Source: Hymenobacter cellulosilyticus (GTDB taxonomy: Bacteria; Bacteroidota; Bacteroidia; Cytophagales; Hymenobacteraceae). Taken from it: a stretch of DNA of 64,000 bases. The translations under genes were made by a program, and so were the position numbers. Of this stretch, positions 19,384-30,400 are shown in pieces; the stretch's first letter is position 1, and each line of letters starts with the position of its first letter. The notes beneath the pieces were generated by a model. The model was given only the letters and a program-made list of their open reading frames with translations. It searched no databases and was not told the origin of the DNA. The stretch is taken from positions 744,001 to 808,000 of the forward strand of contig NZ_CP095046.1 in assembly GCF_022919215.1 (NCBI RefSeq), given 5' to 3'.

Positions 19384-20399
19384 ATGCAATTCAATCTTCT
19401 TCCTGCCTCCTTCCCGTACCGCCTGGCTCGCCGCTCCTTCGCCGGCGTTCTGCTCGGGACGTATGCAATCTGTCTGGCTTCCTGTTCGAAGGAGGAGACG
19501 GGTGACACAGCCCCTGCCCTGCCAGCCATGATTACGTTTACGGCTCCCGGCCTCTTTCCGGAAGGAGTGCAGTATGATGCGACCAACCAGGCCTTCCTGG
19601 TAAGCTCCCTTACCACGGGCAACGTTGGCCGGGTAAAGGACGATAACACGTATAGCATCCTGGCCGCCGGTCAGGCTACCGGTATTGCCTCGGCCGTCGG
19701 CTTGCATCTGGATGAAGCCCGCACCCGGGTCTTAGTCGCCTCGTCCAACGCCGTAACGGGTGATGTAGCCAAACTCGTGAGCCTTGACCGTGACAAGGGT
19801 ACCGTTAACTTTACGGCGGATCTAGGGGCCTTACGCCCGAGTGCTTCCGGGCACTTTGCCAACGACATTGCGGTAGATGGGCAAGGCAATGCCTACGTGA
19901 CCGACAGTTTCGCGCCGGTGATTTATAAGGTAACCGCGCAGGGCGTCGCCTCGGTTTTCTTGGACGACGCTCGGTTGGCAGCAGCTCCAGGAGCCTTTGG
20001 GTTGAATGGCGTAGTATTTCACGCGGATGCGACGGGGGCTATTTGCTCGTTGCCAAAACCGATGAAGGGGCCCTCTTCAGGGTGCCCCTAAGCAACCCCG
20101 CGAATTTTACGCTTCTTACTGTCCCGGGCGTCGATCTGCGCGGTGCCGATGGCCTATTGCTGCAGGACGACAACACGCTGCAAGTCGTGGCTGGCACGCA
20201 GAATAAGGTCTATCGTTTGACGACCAGCACCAAGTGGGCATCGGCCACGCTAGCGGGCACGTTCGTTACTTCAGGACCTGGCCCAACCACGCTGGCCCGG
20301 CGCAACGGAGCCGATAGCTACGTGTTGTACGCCAACCTCTCGGCGATAATGGCTACTCCTCCACCGACGACTTTTTCAGTGGGTAAAGTATCCTTTTAA
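19384..20399 (+). CDS. SMP-30/gluconolactonase-like beta-propeller lipoprotein, frameshifted
   Basis: A predicted lipoprotein (lipobox CLASC near residue 35) followed by a beta-propeller of the SMP-30/gluconolactonase/LRE type: FTAPGLFPEGVQYDATNQ, GHFANDIAVDGQGNAYVTDS, a repeated blade and LRGADGLLLQDDNTLQVV. Relatives include lactonases and non-enzymatic propellers, so activity is uncertain. The frame breaks at the GGGGG run 20034-20038; one extra G joins HADATG to GYLLVAKTDEGALFRV and gives 338 residues. The AraC-type regulator that follows is a plausible controller. Confidence 0.8.
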
Positions 20400-20515
20400 G
20401 CGTGGGCTCGCCCCGCGAACATCTCGTCAGGAATGTTCCTGCGTAAGTAGGAACGGTACAAGATAAGCGGTATAGATTGCGCACTCTCTCGCCGGCCGGA
20501 TTCCAATTTGTTCCC

Positions 20516-21385
20516 ATGCAACAGGTTTTGCTACCCGATGATATTATGCCCCGTTCCACTGGGGCTCTGCCAGCAACGTATCTGGTGCCCTACACTACGG
20601 CGCTGAGCAGCGTGCGAACAAAAGTTACGATGCGTTATCACCTGTTCAGCTTTCTACTGGAGGGAGAGAAGGTAGTAACGTATCCGACGGCTACGAAGCG
20701 CATAACGCCCGGCCAGTTTCTGCTCTTGCCGGCTGGCAATTGCCTGACCAGTGAAAAGCTGACTGGTGCAGACGATACCTATAGAAGCGTGCTGCTGTTT
20801 TTCTCCGATGAGGCACTCACCAGCTTTTTTACTAAGTATCCGGACTTAAAGCCAGGGGAGGGAACAGCGCCGGTAAACTACCCTTTTCAGGTATTCGAGC
20901 CAGACGGCTTTCTGACCAACTTTGTCCAGTCGTTAACCCTGTTGCTTAGCGCTGGTCCAGAATTAAGCCTGGGCTTTCAGCAACTCAAGCTCGAAGAACT
21001 GCTGCTGTATGTAAGCCAACAGCAGCCTGCCGCCTTGCAGCTACTCCGGGCCAGCGTGCACGAGGTGGCCGAAAACCAACGGATACGCGCCGTGGTAGAA
21101 GCCGAACTGCCCGTGCCTATCACGGTGGAGGAACTTGCCTTTTTATGCCACATGAGCCTATCAACCTTCAAGCGGCGTTTCGCTCGGCTCTACGGCACTC
21201 CACCCAACAAGTGGTTAACCCAGCAACGCCTAGCCATAGCGGCGCAGCTGTTGCGGCAGGGTACGCTCAAAGCCAGTGACGTGTATGACCAAGCCGGCTA
21301 CGAAAGCATGTCGAGCTTTATTCATTCTTTCAAGCAGGTGTATGGGCTTACGCCCAAGAAATTTCAAATGCAGCACGCTTCTTAG
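20516..21385 (+). CDS. AraC family transcriptional regulator
   Basis: A 289-residue regulator from the ATG at 20516; an in-frame TTG at 20477 is less likely. Residues about 1-185 form a cupin-like sensing domain (HLFSFLLEGEKVVTYP, ITPGQFLLLPAGNCLTSEK). Residues about 190-285 carry the paired helix-turn-helix of AraC/XylS: VEELAFLCHMSLSTFKRRFARLYG and the second unit SDVYDQAGYESMSSFIHSFKQVYGLTPKKF. The effector is unknown. It could control the SMP-30-like gene before it or the molybdoenzyme gene after it. Confidence 0.9.
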   Translation: MQQVLLPDDIMPRSTGALPATYLVPYTTALSSVRTKVTMRYHLFSFLLEGEKVVTYPTATKRITPGQFLLLPAGNCLTSEKLTGADDTYRSVLLFFSDEALTSFFTKYPDLKPGEGTAPVNYPFQVFEPDGFLTNFVQSLTLLLSAGPELSLGFQQLKLEELLLYVSQQQPAALQLLRASVHEVAENQRIRAVVEAELPVPITVEELAFLCHMSLSTFKRRFARLYGTPPNKWLTQQRLAIAAQLLRQGTLKASDVYDQAGYESMSSFIHSFKQVYGLTPKKFQMQHAS

Positions 21386-21750
21386 CCAGAAGTAGTTGCC
21401 AGGCCAGCCCCGCAGCAAGCGGTGGCAACGAGGTTGCTGTACCAACAGGAGGTAGGAGCTGCCATGCTGCACTACAGAAGAAATCCTACCAGGCGTATTG
21501 CTACCCTGAAGAGCGTGTCATGCTCTTTGGCTTTTACATATAGTAAAGCAGCGGGCTAATCCGTGCCCTTCCGGCAACCTGAGCCAGAGCTTCTGCGTCT
21601 GACTTCTAGTACTGTTCAGCCTGAAGTCTGGTCTTGTTGGCACCTCTGACTCGGCATATTCCCGTCAGTTTCGGGTGAGCAGAATGGAGTTGGCCGCCGG
21701 AGAATTGCTCGGCGGGCTTATCCTTTTCCCATTTCAATTGTTCTGCTACC
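21386..21750. other. Intergenic region upstream of the second molybdoenzyme gene
   Basis: 365 bp without a convincing coding frame, terminator or repeat. It must contain the promoter for the following gene; no element was assigned. Confidence 0.35.
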
Positions 21751-24313
21751 ATGGAAAAGTCCCCCGCCGAAGACCCGAATAAAGCTGGCAAAACCGAACA
21801 GCAAGGCGCCGAAGCCAACGCCCCAAGAGCGGGGAACGGCCCGACCAGGGCGAAGCGCCCACCAACGACCACTACCGCCCCGACCCCCAAGCCGAACGAG
21901 ACGAAAGCGTGATACCCGCCCCCGACGTAGCCAATGCCAAGTACAAGCACCCGATTCTGGCCCAGCCGCCGGACGCCTTCACCGGTCTGCGCCTGGAAGA
22001 GCAGGCCAAGGTAGCGGCCGGCGTTACGGCCGTTATCAAGTCCATGCAGTTCAGCTGGAGCGAAGGCGGCGTGAACCGGGGCACCCGGGGCCTGATGAGC
22101 ATGAACCAAAAGGACGGTTTCGACTGCTCCTCCTGCGCCTGGCCCGACCCCGACAATCACCGCTCGGTAGCCGAATTCTGCGAAAACGGCGCCAAGGCCA
22201 CCGCTTCTGATGCCGACGACAAAGCCGCCGGTCCCGAGTTCTTTGCCCGCTACAGCCTGGCGGAGCTTTCGAAGATGACGGACCGGGACCAGAACAACGC
22301 CGGCCGCCTGACGCACCCGCTGGTAAAGCGCCCCGGCGACAACCACTACTCCCCATCGAGTGGCCCGCCGCCTTCCAGCTCATTGCCGACAACCTGAACG
22401 CGCTGGATTCGCCCCACGAGGCAGTTTTCTACACCTCGGGCAAGGTACCCAACGAGCCGGCTTTCCTGTTCCAGCTCTTTGCCAAGATGCTTGGTACCAA
22501 CAACCTGCCCGACTGCTCCAACATGTGCCACGAAAGCAGCGGGGCCGCCCTGAGTCCCACGCTGGGCCTGGGCAAAGGCTCCGTGACGCTCAACGACATT
22601 CACGAGGCCGAAGTCATCCTGATTATTGGCCAGAACCCGGGTACCAACCACCCACGCATGCTCACGGCTCTGCAAAAGGCCAAGCGCAACGGAGCCAAGA
22701 TTATCAGCATCAACCCGCTGATTGAAGCCGGCCTCAACCACTTCAAGAACCCCCAGGACTTCATGAACCCATTCAAGGCTCTGGGCGCTTTGATGGGCGA
22801 CGGAACCCAGATTACGGACCTGTTTCTGCAGGTGCGCGTGGATGGGGACATGGGCGTGCTGCGCGGCATCATGAAGCACCTCTTCGAGGCCGAGGACCGC
22901 AACCCCGGCCGGGTCGTCGACCGGCCCTTCATCGACAAGTACACCACCGGCTTCGAGTCGTTTGAGCAGAACATCCGCAACACGAGTTGGGAAGACATTG
23001 AGGAAGTCAGCGGCATTTCCCGGGCCCAGCTCCTGGAAGCAGCCAACATGCTGGCTACCAAGCAGAAAATTATTACCTGCTGGGCCATGGGCGTAACCCA
23101 GCAGCGGCAGGGCGTGCAAACCATCCAGGAAATCGTGAACCTGCACCTGATGAAGGGCGCCATCGGCAAGGCCGGGGCGGGCACCTGCCCGGTGCGGGGC
23201 CACTCCAACGTGCAGGGCGACCGGACCATGGGCGTGTGGGAACAGCCGACTCGGGAGTTCCAGGATTCCTTAGCTAAGGAATTCAACTTCCAGCCGCCCT
23301 ACGAGCACGGCTACGACACGGTGGAAGCCATCAAGGCCATGTACAAGGGCAAAACCAAGGTATTCTTCAGCCTGGGCGGCAACCTGTTGGCTGCCGGCCC
23401 CGACACCGAAATCATTGCCGAGGGCATGCGCAAGCAGAAACTCACGGTATTCGTGGGCACCAAGCTCAACCGCGGCCACCTGACCACCGGCGAAACCAGC
23501 CTGCTGCTGCCCTGCTTCACCCACGCCGACGTGGACATGCAGAAAAGCGGCCACCAGATGACCTCCTGCGAGAATTCGATGGGCGTGGTCAGCCAGAATA
23601 AGGGCGTGCTTATCCCCTTGGAAGGCCAGATGATGAGCGAAGTGGCCATCCTCTGCGGCGTGGCTATTGCTACGCTGGGCACCAAAATCAACATTGCCGA
23701 CTGGGTAGCCATGACCGAGAATTACGACGTCATCCGGGACCATATCAGCCGCGTTATTCCGGGTTTCGAAGCCTTCAACGAGAAGCTGCGCCGTCCCGGC
23801 GGATTCTATCTGCCCAACGGTCCCCGGGAACGGAAATTCACGACCAAGAACGGCAAGGCCAACTTCAGCACTACCGACTTTGAGAAGCACACCCTGGAGC
23901 CCGACCAGCTGGTGCTGATGACCATCCGCTCACACGACCAGTTCAATACCACTATCTACGACTACAACGACCGGTACCGCGGCGTGTATGGCGAGCGGCG
24001 GGTGCTGTTTATGAACGTGCAAGACATGGCCTCCCGCGGCATCAAGGCCAAGGGCTTGATTGACATTACCAGTCACTTCAAGGGCGAAAAGCGCACGGTA
24101 GAGAAGTTCATTGCCGTACCCTACGACATCCCTAAAGGCAACGTAGCCGCCTACTTCCCCGAGGCCAACCCGCTGGTGCCGGTAGGCTCGGTAGCCAAGG
24201 TCAGTAACACGCCTACCTCGAAGTACGTGGTGGTAACGGTGGTGCCCACCCTGGCCGTGAACAGCACCCAGGAGTACCTGGAAGCCCGGGTAGCCGCCAC
24301 CCAGGAAGCATAG
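21751..24313 (+). CDS. FdhF/YdeP family molybdopterin oxidoreductase, second paralogue, two frameshifts
   Basis: A close paralogue of the 15699 gene, about 854 residues once corrected. It keeps the same landmarks: the N-terminus KSPAEDPNKAGKTEQQGA, DGFDCSSCAWPDPDNHRS, NLPDCSNMCHESSGAAL, LIIGQNPGTNHPRML, PVRGHSNVQGDRTMG and IRSHDQFNTTIYDYNDRYRG. The ATG at 21751 matches the paralogue start. The frame breaks twice, at CCCC 21821-21824 (restores ANAPKSGERPDQ) and CCCC 22351-22354 (restores HYSPIEWPAAFQLIADNL); each needs one extra C. The frames line up with the paralogue throughout, so I treat it as an intact gene. Substrate unknown. Confidence 0.9.
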
Positions 24314-24329
24314 TAGCTTCCTGCCTCGT

Positions 24330-24486
24330 GTCCTTGCGAGGCGGAGCCGTGGCAATCCGTCCTCGGCGAAGTATGACACTGCTTTTACTAGAAAGCCCTT
24401 TCCCGTAGCAACGAGAAAGGGCTTTTTACTTTAGAACACGCCGCACTTTCATAGGACGGATTGCCAAGGCTACACCTCACAATGAC
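24330..24486. repeat. Imperfect inverted repeat bracketing a terminator (MITE-like)
   Basis: The 34-nt segment 24330-24363 matches the reverse complement of 24453-24486 at 29 positions, including a perfect 13-bp core (24351-24363 with 24453-24465). About 90 bp lie between, including the terminator at 24392-24425. The core GGCAATCCGTCCT preceded by TTGCGAGG resembles a dispersed intergenic repeat I associate with Bacteroidota genomes. There is no coding capacity. Confidence 0.6.
24392..24425 (+). terminator. Terminator after the second molybdoenzyme gene
   Basis: An 11-bp perfect stem (24392-24402 with 24415-24425), 12-nt loop, continuing into a T run. It lies inside the larger inverted repeat. 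Confidence 0.8.
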
Positions 24487-24548
24487 CCGAAGGATACTAC
24501 CCAACTGCCATTCTCTTCGTAATCTTGTTTTCTCTACTGCGCGCTGCT

Positions 24549-25139
24549 ATGTCCTCTGACTCCGAAATCTCCATCTTCACCTCCCACTTCGGTCGGCCCG
24601 AGCCCGCCGTACCGCCCGGCGACTTCTTCGCCGATAAGTTCGACAAGAGCCTGTGGCGGATGATGTACGACGAAGTGGGCGCGGGCTGGTACCAGGACCG
24701 GTTTCTGTACTTGTTTGGGGCTGAACTGCCGCAGCTGAACCCTATCCTCGACGCCTGGGCTTTTATCCTGGAGCCCGAGGTGGAGCGGGTCGTTATCGGC
24801 CGCAATGCCTACGGGGCGCTGCTGGTAGCCGAGCGCACCACCGAGGAAGGCACTGATGCGCCCATCGGCCTGCTCGACCCATGGCAGGGTACCTACACCA
24901 AGCAAGAAGGCCTGGACTTTGCCAGTCTGCTCAGCGAAGGACTGCCCGAAAACCGCCTGCCTACTTTCCTGGACCAGACGGTGTACCGCGCTTTTCTGCA
25001 AAGCGGCGGGCAGCTAGCGGAGTCGGAAGTATTGGGAATCCAAACAGCTTTCAATCAGGGCGGAACCTTGGAGCTGAGCAACTTTCAGCCCGAGGAAGTT
25101 GGGGCGTTTCACCAGCGGCTGGCGGCTGGCCGGGCTTAG
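24549..25139 (+). CDS. GAD-like/DUF1851-type protein, possible immunity-related
   Basis: About 196 residues from the ATG at 24549; the frame also allows a TTG at 24525. It is soluble and acidic. The segment FDKSLWRMMYDEVGAGWYQD followed by an LNPILDAW stretch and VVIGRNAYGALLVAE recalls the GAD-like plus Tdi1/DUF1851 arrangement of some toxin-immunity proteins. The match is from memory and moderate. No toxin gene is adjacent. Its stop overlaps by 4 bases the restored end of the convergent tamL gene. Confidence 0.55.
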   Translation: MSSDSEISIFTSHFGRPEPAVPPGDFFADKFDKSLWRMMYDEVGAGWYQDRFLYLFGAELPQLNPILDAWAFILEPEVERVVIGRNAYGALLVAERTTEEGTDAPIGLLDPWQGTYTKQEGLDFASLLSEGLPENRLPTFLDQTVYRAFLQSGGQLAESEVLGIQTAFNQGGTLELSNFQPEEVGAFHQRLAAGRA

Positions 25140-27459
25140 AAAGGATAGCCGATGGCAATGTTATAGGTGGGCGTGGTGCCGGGCTTTTCGCCGTTGGGCA
25201 CGCGCACAGGCATGGCCACGTCGAAGCGAATAACGAAGAACTGTACGTCGATGCGGATACCGGCACCGGCACCCACGGCTAGCTCCTTCAGGAAGCTGCT
25301 GGGGTTGAACTTACCCCGGGCCGAGTAGGGTCGTCGTTTATCAGCCAGATATTGCCTGCGTCCACGAATAGGGCACCTTTCACGTAGGGAAACAAGTCTT
25401 GGCGGTATTCGGCATTCGCCTCCAGCCGCATGTCGCCCACCTGGTCGTAGAACGAGGTGTTGCTTTTCTCGGTGGTGGTGGGCCGGTAAGTGCCCGGCCC
25501 AATACCCCGGGCCCGGAAGGCCCGCACGCTATTGGGCCCCCCGATGCCATACTGCTTCAGGTAAGGCATCACGTTGGAGTTCAGATAAGGAATACCTGCC
25601 CCAATCAGTAAGCGGGTTGCTATTTTGTTGCCACTGGTAGGGTTGGTACTGGTACGGAAGTAGTTGCGAAACTCCAGGTCTACTTTGGTGTACTGCGAAA
25701 ACTCCTGCCCAATCAACGTGTAAGCAGCTCTTTGATCGGTTGGGTTAATGGTCTTGGACTGCCCTATCAGGTTACTGACCAGGTAAGCCAAATTACCCGA
25801 CACCTCCAGCCCTCCGCTGAAATAGACCTGGTTGCGGCGCTGCTCCAGAGCCTGCTGGTTGTAGGTATACCGGTAGCTGCTACCCAGAATAAACTGCTGG
25901 CGGAAGCTGTTGGCTAGGAAGGGGCTAGCTTTTAATAATTTGCTAAACTGCTCGGTTGAGTCGGCCAGGCGGATATACTGCAAGTCGATGGGGCGCAATT
26001 CCTGCTCGTTGGTGAGCTTGGTTTTCCAGGTATAGCCGTAGTTGAGGTTAAACACGTCTTCCCGGAATGCCCCCACCCGTTGCACGTAGCGGTAACCAGC
26101 CCCAAAGCTGGTGCGAGGCTGAAAGTCGGAGTTAATCAGGCGAATATTGAAGGGCGGCGTAATGAGGCGGGGTACCAGCAGCTGGGCGTCGATGCCGAGC
26201 TCATAGGAAGTAATGCCGATAGTGTTGGTTTCGGCCTGGGTCTGGTTTTCGAAGGTGCCGGTCAGGTTCACCAGCAATTGTTCAGCCCCGCGCAGGGCCG
26301 AGCGGTTACGGTACTGCACCTGGAAGCCCGGCCCGGTAAAGCCATTGGACTTGCTTACCAGCAGCACTTCGGCCCGCAACGACTGCTTGGGCACCTGAGT
26401 CATACGCACGAAGGAGTTCAGGAAGCCGTAGCCGGCCGAGTCGGCCTTGGCGCGGGCGGGCCGGAAGCGCATATCCACGAATTTGAACGTACCCAGGCTC
26501 ATCAGGCGGCTCAGGGTCTGGTCGGAGCGGCGACGGCGGTACAGGCTGTCGGGGTACAGGAATACGGCGTTGGTAATGGCCTTAGCCTTGAACACCTTCT
26601 CGTCGGGTACGTAGCGGTAGCCCTGGAACATAATGGGCTTGTCGCTCTGAGTAGTATCGGAGAGGTTATAGCTGGTATTCAGCGTGATGTTGTTCAGGAT
26701 ATAAGGCTTGGCGGCCCGGGGCGGCGTAGTAGCCTTGATCTTCAGGTACACGTTCACCTGATTATCCAGGGTACTGTCTACCTGAAACAGCAGGTAGTCG
26801 GGCGTGAAGAAGTAGAAGCCCTGGTTCTTGAGTACTCCGTCGATGCGGGCCCGCTCATTGATGAAAGTTTGCAGGTTGTACGGGTCGCCCGCCTTGAGCA
26901 GGGAGGCCGACTCAGTGGCCCGGATGGCGCGGTCAATAAGCGTGTCACGCTCCGGGAAGTGAATTTCCTTGATGGTGTAAGGCTTGCCCACCACGGCGGT
27001 GTAATCAACGGAGGCGGTGCTTTCCTTTACCTGAATTTTGCTGCTCACGCTGGGCTTGAAGTATCCGTTGTTGTTGAGGCGGTTTACCATCAGGCCCTTT
27101 ACCCGAGTGGTGTCTACTTCGCTCAGCAGCACGGGCCGCTCCCCGTACTTATTGGCCAGCCAGTGCCCCAGGCCCTTGGTTTTGCCCTGACCCATGTGCC
27201 AGAAGTAGAGCTTGGGCCGCAGCCCCAGAATGGAGGCGTTGGGCTTGGGAGCAATAACGCTTTCCAGCTCGGTTTGCAGCGCCGCCTCATTCGGTACCGC
27301 TGCTTCCGACTTAATCTTGACCGTGCTGCCGGTATAGAGCTTGGCGCCTTCGGGCAGGAATTTCGTACCCGAGCAGCCACTGGCCAGCAGAACGCCCGCC
27401 ACGGCCAGCACACGCAAACAGGGAACAGAAACAACGGAAAGGCGGCGAGCTACTGACAC
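25136..27459 (-). CDS. tamL: Outer-membrane assembly lipoprotein TamL (BamA/TamA superfamily), frameshifted at the C-terminus
   Basis: An Omp85-superfamily outer-membrane protein with a lipoprotein signal (VLLASGCSGTKFLPEG), as in the TamL lineage of Bacteroidota. POTRA-type repeats occupy roughly residues 120-330 (IKEIHFPERDTLIDRAI) and a 16-strand barrel the rest, with the typical GGPNSVRAFRARGIGPGTY loop. A GTG at 27459 is the start. The last strands are lost in the given frame, which ends early at TRPGVSSTPAAS. One extra base in CCCC 25314-25317 restores a C-terminus ending YNIAIGYPF, the terminal aromatic expected of a barrel, and a length of about 774. It follows tamB by 38 bp and should act with it in envelope biogenesis. 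Confidence 0.88.
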
Positions 27460-27497
27460 GGAAAAAGACTAGGTGTAAAACTGCTTAAACTGAAAAC

Positions 27498-30400
27498 TTA
27501 GCGGCGGGTGGTGGCTTTCGAGGCGCGCACAGAGTCGCGGCGGGTGAGCACGCCCGGGGTCTGGGTAGAGTCGGGGGCGGTTTTCTTTTCCCGCCGCCGC
27601 TGCCGGCGCTCCTGCTTCACCTCTTCCTTCACCACGTCGTCGATACCCTTGAACAGGTCGGCCAAGTCGCGGTAGTCGCGCTGGAAGATGAGGGAGGCGC
27701 CGGTGCGCACAAATTGCCCGTCGATGTCGCCGTACGCATTGTTGCGGAAAGCCCGCAGTCGGATCCGGCCGTTAGCCAGCACGTTGTACTCCACGCTCAC
27801 GTCGCCGGCAAAGCTGCTTACCCCGCCGCTATTCTGACCGGTAGAAGCCTGGCTGCCACCGCCCAGGGGTACATCGGTTCCGAGGCGCACCGTGAGGCGG
27901 TTGTTGAGCAGCTGCCGGCGCACGGCCACGTTCAGGTCGGTGCGGGTTTTCTCGGCGCCCGAAGAGTAGTCGGCGTAGGAATTGACGCCCAGCTCCACGC
28001 CCAGGTTAGACAGGTAGCTGCCCGTCAGATTGTTGAGCTGCTGGGTGAGCACCTGGCTGGCCGAGCCCCGCAGCTGGTTGGCCACCAGGCTGCCGCTGCT
28101 CGACTTAAACGGATCCTGCGACATAAAGCGGTTCAACACCAGCAGCGAGAATACCTGCTTGTTTAGCTCGGTTTCGTCGCTGGGCTGGCGCAGCTGGGCC
28201 AGGCGGGCCTCAATCGGGCCGCGCAACTCACTGCGGGCACTTTCCGGCAGTTTGATGTCGAAGCCAATAACGGGCTTGAGCAACTCACCGGTTACGTTCA
28301 GATATACCTGGAAGGGCAGTTGGTTGCGGCCCACAGCCTGCAGGGTTTCATCGGCCAGGCCTTGGGCCGCCAGCAGCTCGGCTGGCGGTGCCTTCACGTT
28401 GTAAATGGCCGATACGTTCAGCTGAGCATTGTATGGGTCGCCGGTCCAGGAAATGGTGCTACCCTTGGCAATATCGAATTCGCGGGAAGCCAGGTCGTAG
28501 AGCGACATAGCGTACTTGCCCTCGGTCACGTCGAGGCGGCCGTTGAGCGTAATCGTGCCGCTGGGGTCAATGGCTGTCCGGAGCGTACCGGCGGCCCGCA
28601 CCTGCAGATTGTCGCCCGAGGCCTGGTCGATAATGATGGTGAAGGGCGTATTGTCGTTTACCGTCACGGTGGCGGTAATGTCGTAGCCGGAGGCGGTTTT
28701 CACTGTGTCCTGGGCTATCTGCCGGGCTAGGGCGGTATCAATGGGCGCACTTAGGTCTACGAACTGCACGATGCCCTCACCTGACACCTGGCCGGCTTCG
28801 TCGTTGGGCACGGCTACTTTCAGGTCGGAACCCTCAGCCACTATGGCTCGGGTGCGCACCACAGGCAGCAGCATGTTGCCGGTAATCCTGGTATCGGAAT
28901 CCACTACCAGCTTGCCGTAGAACAGTGGGTTATCGCGCTGGGAGCTTTGAATGGCCAGGAACTTGTCGGTCACCACGTTCAGGTTGAAGCGGTAATCGTC
29001 AATGTAGTTGCGGGTAAATACCGTGCCCGAGGCCACAGCCTTGTTGCCCACCGAGTCGAGCACCGTGAAGTTGTCGAAGGTCAGGCCCTGCTCACTGAAG
29101 TTCACCGTCTGGCTGGGCAGGCGGTAAGGTGCGCCCAGCTGACTCACGGTAAAGCCCGCATCCGGCGTGGTCGTAATGGCGCCCCGGATAACGGGCTGGC
29201 TCACGGTGCCGCTCACGGCCAGATTGCCGGTAATGCCGCCCACCGACTCGCGCAGCTGCCCGGCCGAGAAGACCTCGGCGGTTTTAATATCGAGGCGGTT
29301 GACGGTAATGGCAAACTGGATGGGACTGGGCGGCGTGGCCAGGTAGTAGCCCACGGCCCGCACGTCGGTGCCGGTGGCGTTGGTCAGGCGGGCGTCCACG
29401 TTGAAGCGGTCCGGGGTTGGGTTGGTGGCTTTCAGGGTCACGTCGCCTACTAGGGCCTTGTTGTAGGCAAAGCTGGTCAAAGCCAGATCAGCCGTAAAGG
29501 CCTGCCGGGGCTGACCAATGCTGAAGGCCACGGCCTGCCCGTTGATAGTGCCGGCCACCATGGAGTCGGGCATGCCGCCGGCTTTGGCCAGGCCGTTCAG
29601 GTCGAAGTTGGTAATGGTTGCCTGCAACGGATACTGAGCGCCGGGCAGGGTTTGCAAAGCCAAGACCTGGTTGCCCTGACTGAGGCGCACGTTCCGGGCG
29701 AAAATAGCGCCGGTAGCCGTGGTGTAGCGCACCTCGTTGTCGGGCGCTACCTCCCACTTCTGGTTGTCGAGTACCAGGTTAGGTCCGAAGCTGAAGGCGT
29801 AGGCGCCGCCCTGGTTGAAGACCTGTAGTACCCCGGCCACATTGAGGCGCTGCACACTGTCGGATTCGGCAATGCGCAGGTTGGTGCCCACCTTGTTGTT
29901 GGCAATGCTGCCGGTCAGGCTGGGGTTGGGCAAGCGCAGGGAAGTATCCTGGCTGGCCTGCCGCAGGCGTAGCGCATAGTCCAGCTTCTGCGGGTCCGAC
30001 GACACATTCAGCCGCAACGAATCCAGGCGGTAGGCGTCGTACACAATCAGCGGAATGCGGCTGTTCACCGTCAGGTTGGCGGCGCGGCTGTCGTAGCTGC
30101 CGGTCAGCTTGAAAGGTGACAGTTGCTTGAGGCCCGGCACCAGCTGGGTGGCAATCTTCGGGTTTTTCAGGTTGGCGTCGAAGGTGAACTGCCGGTACAC
30201 ATTGGACGCCGTGTAGCGCACCCCGGGCAGGTCGAAGTATCGGTCGATGTGGCGCTGGAGCTCCAGGGCCAGGTCACCCAGGCGGGTGTTGCCGCGCAAG
30301 GTGGCATCCAGCACGTTGGAGGCAAAGTCAACCTCGGTGCGGCCGGGCCGCTGCAGAATCCGGCCGCTGAGCGAATCCAGCGCAAAGGGCTGATTATCCT

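Noticed and set aside
26080..27456. Plus-strand frame of 458 codons opposite tamL
   Set aside because: Shadow of tamL; no domain, no start context, and tamL motifs are unambiguous.
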